Of a stretch of DNA of 7,303 nucleotides, positions 1 through 4,995 are shown piece after piece (position 1 is the first letter of the stretch; every line of letters begins with the position of its first letter). The position numbers and the translations under genes were made by a program. The notes under the pieces are model-generated. The model was given only the letters and a program-made list of their open reading frames with translations, did no database searches and was not told the origin of the DNA. Origin of the DNA: Bacteroidota bacterium (lineage in GTDB: Bacteria > Bacteroidota > Bacteroidia > Flavobacteriales > Flavobacteriaceae); NCBI GenBank assembly GCA_947468985.1, contig CANINJ010000092.1, positions 1 to 7,303 on the forward strand, read 5' to 3'.

Positions 1-624
1 CCCTGCGGTATCAATGATGACAATATCGGCATTTTGAGAAACTGCAGATTGCAAGGTATCAAAAGCTACCGAAGCAGGATCACTTCCCATTTGTTGTTTT
101 ACCAGTGGAACTCCTACTCTATCAGCCCAAACTTGTAATTGGTCAATTGCTGCGGCACGAAAAGTATCGGCTGCTCCAAGAACTACATTGTATCCTTGCT
201 TTTTGAATTGGTGGGCTAATTTTCCGATTGTTGTTGTTTTACCAACTCCGTTTACGCCTACAACCATTAAAACATAAGGTTTTGTAGTAGTTGGAATTAC
301 AAATTCGGTTGCTTCGCCAGAATTGGTTTCTGAAAGAAGGCTTGCGATTTCGTTTCTAAGTATTTCATTGAGTTCTCCAGTTCCTAAATATTTATTTTCG
401 GAAACGTGTTTTTCAATTCGGGTGATTATTTTGAGAGTTGTATTTACGCCAACGTCTGAAGAAATTAGGATTTCTTCGAGGTTATCGAGAACCTCATCGT
501 CAATTTTAGTTTTTCCTGCTACGGCTTTTGTGAGCTTTGAGAAGAAAGAAGTTTTAGATTGTTCTAATCCTTTGTCTAACGTTTCTTTTTTTTCTGACGA
601 GAATAATTTTTTAAAAAAACTCAT
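1..624 (-). CDS. ftsY: Signal recognition particle receptor FtsY (N-terminal 208 residues, cut by window edge)
   Basis: FtsY is the SRP receptor GTPase. It docks ribosome-nascent-chain/SRP complexes at the inner membrane and hands them to the Sec translocon. The protein starts MSFFKKLFSSEKKE, a short basic amphipathic start without the long acidic A domain of E. coli FtsY. A helical N domain follows at about 25-105, then the G domain: P-loop GVNGVGKTT at 123-131, DTFRAAA at 153-159 and DTAG at 205-208, where the window ends. The start at 624 is preferred because it gives the usual family N-terminus and is preceded by an AT-rich leader without a Shine-Dalgarno sequence. The NKxD-type G4 motif and the C-terminus lie outside the window. 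The gene follows the ribosomal cluster but is separated from it by a terminator and a repeat element, so it probably has its own promoter. Identification is firm from the motifs; Ffh is excluded because there is no M-domain context and the N-terminus is FtsY-like. Confidence 0.96.
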   Translation of the reverse strand, partial: MSFFKKLFSSEKKETLDKGLEQSKTSFFSKLTKAVAGKTKIDDEVLDNLEEILISSDVGVNTTLKIITRIEKHVSENKYLGTGELNEILRNEIASLLSETNSGEATEFVIPTTTKPYVLMVVGVNGVGKTTTIGKLAHQFKKQGYNVVLGAADTFRAAAIDQLQVWADRVGVPLVKQQMGSDPASVAFDTLQSAVSQNADIVIIDTAG

Positions 625-642
625 TTTTATTTACTTTTTACA

Positions 643-656
643 CTCGATATTTCGAG
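643..656 (-). repeat. Small palindrome in the ftsY leader
   Basis: The minus strand reads CTCGAAATATCGAG, with 5-bp arms and a 4-base loop. It ends 18 bases before the ftsY start codon. An almost identical palindrome (CTCGAAATTCGAG) ends 17 bases before the rpmG start. It could form a small hairpin in the mRNA leader or be a protein-binding site. The function is unknown and chance is possible. Confidence 0.4.
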
Positions 657-707
657 GTTTGATTTTAAAAATCCAAAAATTTCAGAATCAGAAAATGATT
701 GCTCCAG

Positions 708-842
708 TAGCCCCGATGGCAGCAAGTATCATTTTTGTTTGTCGGAATTTTGATGTGAAAACCGAAAGTTGTAACAAAAAAAATACTGCGAACAGCGGGA
801 ATTGTATTGGTTGAAAAGCACTGCAAATTCGCTCCTAAAAAA
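708..842 (+). repeat. Dispersed intergenic palindromic repeat, copy 1 (long form)
   Basis: Most of the ftsY upstream gap is taken up by a diverged copy of a repeat seen three times in this window. On the plus strand it begins TAGCCCCGATGG (708-719) and continues to the conserved block CAGCGGGAATTG (793-804) and the end GCTCCTAAAAAA (831-842). Its centre is a two-part hairpin. AGTATCATTTTTGTT (725-739) pairs with the complementary arm at 773-787 with two mismatches. Inside that, TCGG..TTTT (742-751) pairs with AAAACCGA (758-765). About 26 extra bases lie between CAGCGGGAA and GCTCC compared with copy 2. Copy 3 has a similar extension. No open reading frame with coding character covers it. Confidence 0.75.
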
Positions 843-867
843 TTTATGGTGTAAATATAAAAAATAA

Positions 868-897
868 AAAAGCTACTTCCGAATGAAAGTAGCTTTT
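868..897 (-). terminator. Intrinsic terminator of the rpmB-rpmG-bL38-like cluster
   Basis: This is a perfect 11-bp stem (868-878 with 887-897, core GCTACTT/AAGTAGC) with an 8-base loop. On the minus strand it is followed by a T-rich run, complementary to the A-rich stretch at 855-871. It lies about 20 bases beyond the stop codon of the 50-residue gene, so it should end the ribosomal transcript before ftsY. The plus strand has only four T residues after the stem, and no plus-strand gene is present. Confidence 0.85.
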
Positions 898-917
898 CTA
901 TATAATGTTGTTGAAAA

Positions 918-1070
918 TTACTTGTTTTTCAAGAATTCGTCAACTAATTCTGGAGTCATAATAGATTCTACGAATGTATATGCGCCAGTTTTTGGAGATT
1001 TTACCATTTTGATGGCTTTAGACAATCTTTTTGAGGCTGTCTGTAATGTTGCTACGGTTTTCTTTGCCAT
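918..1070 (-). CDS. 50-residue basic Bacteroidota protein, DUF4295 type (possible ribosomal protein bL38)
   Basis: The gene encodes 50 residues beginning MAKKTVATLQTASKRLSKAI and ending DEFLKNK. It is too short for many gene callers. The N-terminal half is strongly basic (K3, K4, K14, R15, K18, K21, K24, K27), as expected of an RNA-binding protein, and the C-terminal third is acidic and hydrophobic. It lies 38 bases after rpmG and just before the cluster terminator, so it is almost certainly co-transcribed with L28 and L33. I recognise it as the family catalogued as DUF4295. From memory, a small Bacteroidota-specific large-subunit protein called bL38 was reported in a Flavobacterium johnsoniae ribosome structure. 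This gene is a good candidate for it by size, charge and context, but I could not check that identity. The start at 1070 is the only sensible ATG. Confidence 0.88.
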   Translation of the reverse strand: MAKKTVATLQTASKRLSKAIKMVKSPKTGAYTFVESIMTPELVDEFLKNK

Positions 1071-1108
1071 GACTAATTATGTTTTATTTGAAACTTTTTA
1101 GCTTCTAA

Positions 1109-1291
1109 TTATTTAATTTCTTTGTGAACTGTTACGCGTTTCAAGATTGGATTGAATTTTTTAATTTCTAATCTATCTGGTGTATTTTTTTTGTTCTTAG
1201 TTGTAATGTATCTAGAAGTTCCTGGAACACCTGAAGTTTTGTGTTCTGTACATTCTAAAATTACCTGAATTCTGTTACCTTTCTTTGCCAT
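1109..1291 (-). CDS. rpmG: 50S ribosomal protein L33 (bL33)
   Basis: L33 is a small protein of the large ribosomal subunit, near the E site. The 60-residue product begins [20 protein letters not shown] and ends [10 protein letters not shown], which is the normal length. It contains the family block [12 protein letters not shown] followed by LEIKKFNP. Only one cysteine (C14) is present instead of four, so this is the zinc-independent form, which is not expected to respond to zinc through displacement of paralogues. The gene lies 34 bases after rpmB, and a small palindrome (1309-1321) sits in that gap. No Shine-Dalgarno sequence precedes the ATG, as is usual in Bacteroidota. Confidence 0.97.
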
Positions 1292-1308
1292 TTTGTATGA
1301 TTATTCTT

Positions 1309-1321
1309 CTCGAATTTCGAG
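1309..1321 (-). repeat. Small palindrome between rpmB and rpmG
   Basis: The minus strand reads CTCGAAATTCGAG, and the 5-bp arms can be extended by one base pair on each side. It ends 17 bases before the rpmG ATG. It matches the palindrome before ftsY except for one inserted base, and it is placed at nearly the same distance. There is no T tract after it, so it is not an intrinsic terminator. A translational or mRNA-processing role is possible but not shown. Confidence 0.4.
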
Positions 1322-1325
1322 AGGA

Positions 1326-1562
1326 TTATTTAATAAATCCACCTGCTTGTGCTTTTTTCAAAACTGCAGCGATTCCATTTTTGTTGATAGTTTTTATTGT
1401 AGATGCGGCTACTCTAAGAGTAATCCATCTGTCTTCTTCAGGAAGATAAAAACGCTTTTTTAGTAAGTTTACAGAAAACTTTCTTTTAGTTTTATTCATA
1501 GCGTGGGAAACATTATTTCCTACCATTGCTTTTTTACCCGTAAGGTCACAAACTCTTGACAT
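1326..1562 (-). CDS. rpmB: 50S ribosomal protein L28 (bL28)
   Basis: L28 is a large-subunit ribosomal protein. The 78-residue product begins [20 protein letters not shown], the classic L28 N-terminus, and continues through the basic block [18 protein letters not shown] to [14 protein letters not shown]. Length and sequence are typical. Of the four cysteines found in zinc-binding L28 proteins only C5 remains, matching the cysteine-poor L33 next door. The gene is the first of a three-gene ribosomal cluster. It lies 72 bases after cinA, and that gap contains a good Bacteroidota-type promoter, so its expression need not depend on the cinA operon. Confidence 0.97.
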   Translation of the reverse strand: MSRVCDLTGKKAMVGNNVSHAMNKTKRKFSVNLLKKRFYLPEEDRWITLRVAASTIKTINKNGIAAVLKKAQAGGFIK

Positions 1563-1598
1563 TATGCTTATCTTTTATCGTTATTCAAAATCAGGGTG

Positions 1599-1629
1599 CA
1601 AAGAAACAAAAAATAAACCTATAATACAA
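1599..1629 (-). promoter_or_regulatory. Probable Bacteroidota sigma-A promoter for rpmB
   Basis: On the minus strand a TTG (1629-1627) is followed after 20 bases by TTTCTTTG (1606-1599), and then by CACCC. The known flavobacterial consensus is TTG, 17-23 bases, TAnnTTTG; here the TA is TT. The initiation point would fall near 1593, giving a leader of about 30 bases before the rpmB ATG. A second match to TAnnTTTG (TAATTTTG, 1634-1627) lies directly after the cinA stop, but its upstream TTG is only 15 bases away, so it is less likely. Confidence 0.5.
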
Positions 1630-1634
1630 AATTA

Positions 1635-2888
1635 TTAAAGTAGATTTTTCAAAATTTCTTTTTGCAGCATTTCAAAAGCCTTATTTACGGCTCTATCTAT
1701 CACTTTTTCACGGGGTTGACCAAAATCAAATTCTTCGACAATAACTTCGGTTGGTGTTGCAATTGCGATGAAAACAGTTCCGATTTCGGCTTTTCCGTCT
1801 CCTTTTGTTGGTCCTGAGTTTCCAGTTGTGGCAATTGCATAATCCGATTTCATCAATTTTTTCACTGCTATTGCCATCGCTTTTGCCACTTCAAAACTCA
1901 CCACCGAATGTTCTTTTATGAGTTGTTCCGAAAGTCCAAGAACTGAAATTTTTGTTTCCGTAGCGTAACTTACCACGCTTCCTTTGAAATATTTTGAAGC
2001 ACCAGAAACAGAGGTTATCACTTGTGCGATTTTTCCACCCGTGCAACTTTCGGCTGTTGCCAATGTCATCTTTTTATCTAATAATAAGCGTCCTAAAATT
2101 ACTTCTATAGTTTCATCTCCATCAAAACCAACAATAATATCGCCAATTATCTTAGATAATGAAAGTACATTTTTGGCTATTTTTTGTTCTAAAAATTCTT
2201 TATCGGTTCCACGTGCTGAAAGTCGCAAACGCACTCTTCCCGGACTTGGCAAATACGCCAATTTTATAAATTCAGGTAAATTATTTTCCCAATTTTCGAT
2301 GCGTTCTGCCACCAAACTTTCGCCTTGTCCATACGTCATAATAGTTTTATGGATAATATACGGACGCTCATATTCTTTTACGATTTTGGGGATAATTTCG
2401 TTTTCAACGATATATTTCATTTCGTAAGGCACGCCGGGCAACGAAATATAAACGGTATTTTCTTTTTTCATCCACATTCCTGGGGCGGTTCCCACTTGGT
2501 TGTGAAGCACGATACATTTTGACGGAACCAAAGCTTGATCTTTGTTCATTTGTGAGGCTGGACGCTTCATCGCACGTTCAATTAAATCGATAACGTGTTT
2601 TTCAACGGCTTCGTTTCTAACCAATTTATCTTCAAAATATTCGCAGAATGTGTGTTTGGTAATGTCGTCTTTTGTAGGTCCAAGTCCGCCAGTTATAACA
2701 ACTAAATCGACTTGATTTTGAAGTTTTGAAAACGTTTCTAAAATATGATTTTTATTATCGCTAATAGAAATCATTTCGTGAATTTCTACGCCAATTTTAT
2801 CTAATGATTTTGCTATAAAACCAGAATTGGTATCGACAATTTGACCTATTAGGATTTCGTCTCCAATAGTAACTATGGTTGCTTTCAT
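1635..2888 (-). CDS. cinA: CinA: nucleotide-binding N-domain plus NMN amidohydrolase C-domain
   Basis: CinA-family proteins join a MoaB/MogA-like N-domain (COG1058, linked to ADP-ribose/NMN-type pyrophosphatase activity) to a PncC-like C-domain that removes the amide from nicotinamide mononucleotide, so they recycle pyridine nucleotides. The full 417-residue length is normal for the two-domain form. The N-domain (about 1-170) starts [20 protein letters not shown] and has GGLGPTKDD at 67-75. The C-domain (about 258-417) has AESCTGG at 279-285 and ATTGNSGP at 353-360. S298 and K313 are 15 residues apart, matching the spacing of the Ser/Lys pair proposed as catalytic in PncC. The start at 2888 gives the conserved N-terminus. 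The gene lies 25 bases after the Hpt gene, so it is probably co-transcribed. The name recalls competence in Firmicutes, but nothing here points to competence. Confidence 0.95.
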   Translation of the reverse strand: MKATIVTIGDEILIGQIVDTNSGFIAKSLDKIGVEIHEMISISDNKNHILETFSKLQNQVDLVVITGGLGPTKDDITKHTFCEYFEDKLVRNEAVEKHVIDLIERAMKRPASQMNKDQALVPSKCIVLHNQVGTAPGMWMKKENTVYISLPGVPYEMKYIVENEIIPKIVKEYERPYIIHKTIMTYGQGESLVAERIENWENNLPEFIKLAYLPSPGRVRLRLSARGTDKEFLEQKIAKNVLSLSKIIGDIIVGFDGDETIEVILGRLLLDKKMTLATAESCTGGKIAQVITSVSGASKYFKGSVVSYATETKISVLGLSEQLIKEHSVVSFEVAKAMAIAVKKLMKSDYAIATTGNSGPTKGDGKAEIGTVFIAIATPTEVIVEEFDFGQPREKVIDRAVNKAFEMLQKEILKNLL

Positions 2889-2913
2889 TGATAAAGTTTA
2901 GTGTTGTTGGGGA

Positions 2914-3273
2914 TTATGTATTGGTCATTTGCAAATTGAAATCTTTCTTAATTTCTTTTATTGCTTTCTCAATTTGATGCGAAACACTTTTAAATATTTC
3001 TTTAATTTCTTTCTTTTTGCCGTCCGATTTTGCCCAAACTTCTATTTGTAGCATTTCTTCTAAAGCTAAATTCAAGCTCAATAAATCCAAAGACGGTTTT
3101 ATTTTATGAGCAAATTCATAGCATTGCTGATGATTTTTATCTTCAATACCTTGTTTTATATGCGCTAAATCCAACGGGATTTCCGTGACAAATAACCGTA
3201 TTATTTGCTGTACAAATTCAGGATCATTTTCTGAAATTGCATAAACTTTCGCTAAATTATAATGTATTGCCAT
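2914..3273 (-). CDS. Orphan Hpt (histidine phosphotransfer) domain protein
   Basis: This is a single-domain protein of 119 residues that probably relays phosphate between response-regulator receiver domains in a phosphorelay. The Hpt signature is CYEFAHKIKPSLDLL at 51-65, with H56 as the phosphorylated histidine and the following K57 and K59 as in the usual AHxLKG motif. The glycine after the lysine is P60 here, a small departure. The rest is predicted helical, consistent with a four-helix bundle, and the C-terminal part (about 85-112) is rich in lysine and glutamate. No kinase or response regulator is encoded nearby, so its partners must be elsewhere. Its ATG shares one base with the FAH-family stop codon (TAATG), which suggests translational coupling. 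It is cytoplasmic, with no signal peptide. Confidence 0.85.
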   Translation of the reverse strand: MAIHYNLAKVYAISENDPEFVQQIIRLFVTEIPLDLAHIKQGIEDKNHQQCYEFAHKIKPSLDLLSLNLALEEMLQIEVWAKSDGKKKEIKEIFKSVSHQIEKAIKEIKKDFNLQMTNT

Positions 3274-3884
3274 TATTTTACTTGAATTCTAAACAGTTTA
3301 TTTCCTTCTAAAAAACCTTCTAATATATCATCTGGACGAACAGCAGCAACTCCTTCAGGCGTTCCTGTGAAAATTATATCACCAATTTTTAACGTGAAAT
3401 ATTGAGAAACATACGCAATAAGCTCATCAATTTTCCACAACATAAAACTAGTATTTCCCTTTTGGACCGTCACCCCGTTATTTGTCAATTCAAATGTAAG
3501 ATTTTCTAACGAATTAAAAGTACTTTTCTGCATAAAGTCACCAATTACCGCTGAACCGTCAAATGCTTTGGCTTTTTCCCACGGCAACCCTTTGTCTTTC
3601 AATTTTTGCTGCAAATCTCTCGCTGTAAAATCAATTCCAACGCCAATTTCATCGTAATATTTATGCGCAAATTTGGCATCAATGTACTTCCCAACTTTAT
3701 TAATTTTCACAATTATTTCCAATTCGTGATGAATATCTTCCGAAAACTCTGGAATTACAAACGGATGTTGCCGCAACAAAACTGCCGAATCAGGCTTCAT
3801 GAAAACCACTGGTTCATCAGGTCGCTCGTTCTGCAATTCCTCAATATGTTTGGTGTAATTTCTACCGATGCAAATTATTTTCAT
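3273..3884 (-). CDS. Fumarylacetoacetate hydrolase (FAH) family protein, FAHD1/acylpyruvase-like
   Basis: Members of this family are Mg2+/Mn2+-dependent enzymes that cleave C-C bonds in acylpyruvates or decarboxylate oxaloacetate; the exact substrate cannot be read from sequence. The 203-residue product begins MKIICIGRNYTKHIEEL, the standard short-form N-terminus (CIGRNY). Metal ligands are visible at E54 and E56 (HHELEI) and D85 (GIDFTARDLQ). K104/K106 in EKAKAFDG, D109 and TGTPEGV at 173-179 complete the active site. The frame stays open to an ATG at 3917, but those 11 extra residues (MKRIAGNSFKK) are translated from an intergenic repeat element and match nothing in the family, so 3884 is chosen. 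The gene lies 107 bases after the exonuclease gene and overlaps the Hpt gene by one base. Confidence 0.9.
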   Translation of the reverse strand: MKIICIGRNYTKHIEELQNERPDEPVVFMKPDSAVLLRQHPFVIPEFSEDIHHELEIIVKINKVGKYIDAKFAHKYYDEIGVGIDFTARDLQQKLKDKGLPWEKAKAFDGSAVIGDFMQKSTFNSLENLTFELTNNGVTVQKGNTSFMLWKIDELIAYVSQYFTLKIGDIIFTGTPEGVAAVRPDDILEGFLEGNKLFRIQVK

Positions 3885-3890
3885 TTTTTT

Positions 3891-3959
3891 GAAGCTATTT
3901 CCCGCTATCCGTTTCAATCTGCGCTAAAAAGCGCAGGATTTCCACTACTATCGGGGCTA
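3891..3959 (-). repeat. Dispersed intergenic palindromic repeat, copy 2 (short form, inverted)
   Basis: Read on the minus strand it begins TAGCCCCGATAG (3959-3948). It then has GGAAATCC, a 7-bp hairpin CTGCGCT/AGCGCAG with a four-base loop (3919-3936), and the closing block ATAGCGGGAAATAGCTTC ending at 3891. Both ends match copies 1 and 3, but the orientation is opposite and the extension between GGGAA and AGCT is absent. It fills most of the gap between the exonuclease and FAH-family genes and stops six bases before the FAH-family ATG. No T tract follows the hairpin, so it is not an intrinsic terminator and the two genes could still be co-transcribed. Confidence 0.8.
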
Positions 3960-3991
3960 TGGAATTTGAGATATAATCACAAATCCGATTC

Positions 3992-4762
3992 TTATTTCGT
4001 ATTTAGTTTTCGCAACTTTATTGCAGTTAAAACTTTCTTGGTATATAAAGGGAAATCAGCATTTTGAATCCAACTATAATATCCCGGTTCAGTGTCCAAA
4101 ACCTTATTCACTTTAACACCTTTGTGTTTTCCAAAAGCAAAAATCTCTTCATCATCGTCATCAAAAGCAATCATTCCTGCAAAATCAGCCAATCTTTTTC
4201 TGGTTGTGAATTCCGACAATGATTTCATATCATTATCCAAATCCGAATACCGATCCAATTGTGCTTTCAAAATCTCGTATGTTGCCATTGTATCGGCTTC
4301 TGCAGAATGAGCGTTTATAAGGTTTTCGCCACAATAAAATTTTAATGCCGCACTCAAAGTTCGTTCTTCTTTTTTATGAAAAACCGTTTGAACATCAACA
4401 GAAACGCGTCCTTTCATATCAAAGTCAACACCTGCACGCAGCAATTCTTCTGCTAATAATGGAATATCAAATCGATCGGAATTGTAACCTGCCAAATCGC
4501 TGTCTTTTATCATATTATAAATCACCGACGACAATTCTTTGAATGTTGGTTCGTTGGCAACTTTTTCATTTGTAATTCCGTGGACGGCTGTAGTTTGCCA
4601 AGGAATTGGAATGGTAGGATTCACCAACCACGTTTTACTTTCTTTATTTCCATTAGGAAAAACTTTGAATACCGCTATTTCAACAATTCTATCTTTTGCA
4701 ACATCAATTCCTGTGGTTTCGAGGTCAAAAAAGCAAATTGGTCTTGTTAAATTTAATTCCAT
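3992..4762 (-). CDS. DEDDh-family 3'-5' exonuclease with ExoX-like C-terminal segment
   Basis: This is a metal-dependent 3'-5' exonuclease of the DnaQ/RNase T superfamily. The five catalytic residues are all present: D13 and E15 in FFDLETTG (Exo I), D99 in NSDRFD (Exo II), and H152 and D157 in HSAEADT (Exo III, DEDDh type). The exonuclease domain covers about 8-170. A C-terminal segment at about 207-250, FAFGKHKGVKVNKV followed by PGYYSWI, resembles the small domain found after the catalytic core in ExoX-like proteins. An acidic run, DDDDEE (201-206), links the two. The length of 256 is typical of the stand-alone flavobacterial form. It could act in DNA repair, as a proofreading-like activity or in RNA trimming; sequence does not decide. 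It is probably the first gene of the exonuclease - FAH - Hpt - cinA unit. Confidence 0.9.
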   Translation of the reverse strand: MELNLTRPICFFDLETTGIDVAKDRIVEIAVFKVFPNGNKESKTWLVNPTIPIPWQTTAVHGITNEKVANEPTFKELSSVIYNMIKDSDLAGYNSDRFDIPLLAEELLRAGVDFDMKGRVSVDVQTVFHKKEERTLSAALKFYCGENLINAHSAEADTMATYEILKAQLDRYSDLDNDMKSLSEFTTRKRLADFAGMIAFDDDDEEIFAFGKHKGVKVNKVLDTEPGYYSWIQNADFPLYTKKVLTAIKLRKLNTK

Positions 4763-4780
4763 TTTTATTATTTAGTGCTA

Positions 4781-4788
4781 CAAATATA
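4781..4788 (-). promoter_or_regulatory. Candidate -7 element for the exonuclease operon
   Basis: The minus strand carries TATATTTG, an exact match to the flavobacterial -7 consensus TAnnTTTG, 18 bases before the exonuclease ATG. No TTG is found at the usual 17-23 base distance upstream, so the -33 half is weak or absent. The implied leader would be only about 10 bases. Confidence 0.35.
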
Positions 4789-4841
4789 CTTTTATAATAC
4801 AGAATAAAAATACATTTAAAGAAAGAAAATGAATTTAAATT

Positions 4842-4953
4842 TAGCCCTGATGGAAATGGAAATCCCACGTCATTGCGAGGCACGAAGCAATCTCGTGGAT
4901 TGCAATGGACAGCAGGAATTACAATTGAAAAAATGCCGAAAATGGTGCTTCTA
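4842..4953 (+). repeat. Dispersed intergenic palindromic repeat, copy 3 (long form, with inserted CGTCATTGCGAGG hairpin)
   Basis: On the plus strand it begins TAGCCCTGATGG (4842-4853), has GGAAATCC like copy 2, and closes with GGACAGCAGGAATTAC (4907-4922). An extension then ends GCTTCTAAA near 4953. Between the two halves sits a hairpin of a different, widely seen repeat type. CCACG (4865-4869) pairs with CGTGG (4894-4898), and ATTGC (4872-4876) pairs with GCAAT (4887-4891), across a 2x2 internal loop. The outer AATC/GATT can extend the stem. It lies between the Delta-60 terminator and the exonuclease promoter region, and no coding frame covers it. Confidence 0.75.
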
Positions 4954-4991
4954 AAAAAACAAAACCCACCGATTTAAAACCGATGGATTTT
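4953..4991 (-). terminator. Intrinsic terminator of the Delta-60 repeat gene
   Basis: Directly after the stop codon the minus strand forms a 13-bp stem: 4991-4979 pairs with 4973-4961 around a 5-base loop. The stem is followed by a T-rich tract (complement of 4953-4964). Three positions pair only as G-U in the minus-strand RNA and would be C-A mismatches in plus-strand RNA, which fits termination of minus-strand transcription. The T tract overlaps the A-rich end of repeat copy 3. Confidence 0.8.
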
Positions 4992-4995
4992 GGTG

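Noticed and set aside
478..495. GAGGTT/AACCTC hairpin near the 5' end of ftsY
   Set aside because: It lies wholly within well-conserved ftsY codons (N domain) and has no T tract; best explained as chance in coding sequence.
323..814. Plus-strand open frame of 163 codons
   Set aside because: It is antisense to ftsY and runs into repeat copy 1; its translation is low-complexity serine/phenylalanine-rich and matches no family I recognise, while the minus strand has clear FtsY motifs.
883..1101. Plus-strand open frame of 72 codons over the 50-residue gene
   Set aside because: It starts inside the terminator hairpin and is the reverse complement of the recognisable DUF4295-type protein.
1984..2522. 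Two plus-strand open frames opposite cinA
   Set aside because: CinA motifs are intact on the minus strand across the whole region; the plus frames are shadows.
3885..3917. Upstream ATG extending the FAH-family protein to 214 residues
   Set aside because: The added residues are encoded by the dispersed repeat, and the family N-terminus starts at MKIICIGRNY.
3919..3936. Copy 2 hairpin as an intrinsic terminator between the exonuclease and FAH-family genes
   Set aside because: The stem is only 7 bp and is not followed by a T tract on either strand.
708..3959. Copies 1 and 2 as inverted ends of a composite transposon
   Set aside because: They are inverted to each other, but the enclosed genes are core ribosomal and housekeeping genes with no transposase, and copy 3 lies outside as a third single copy.
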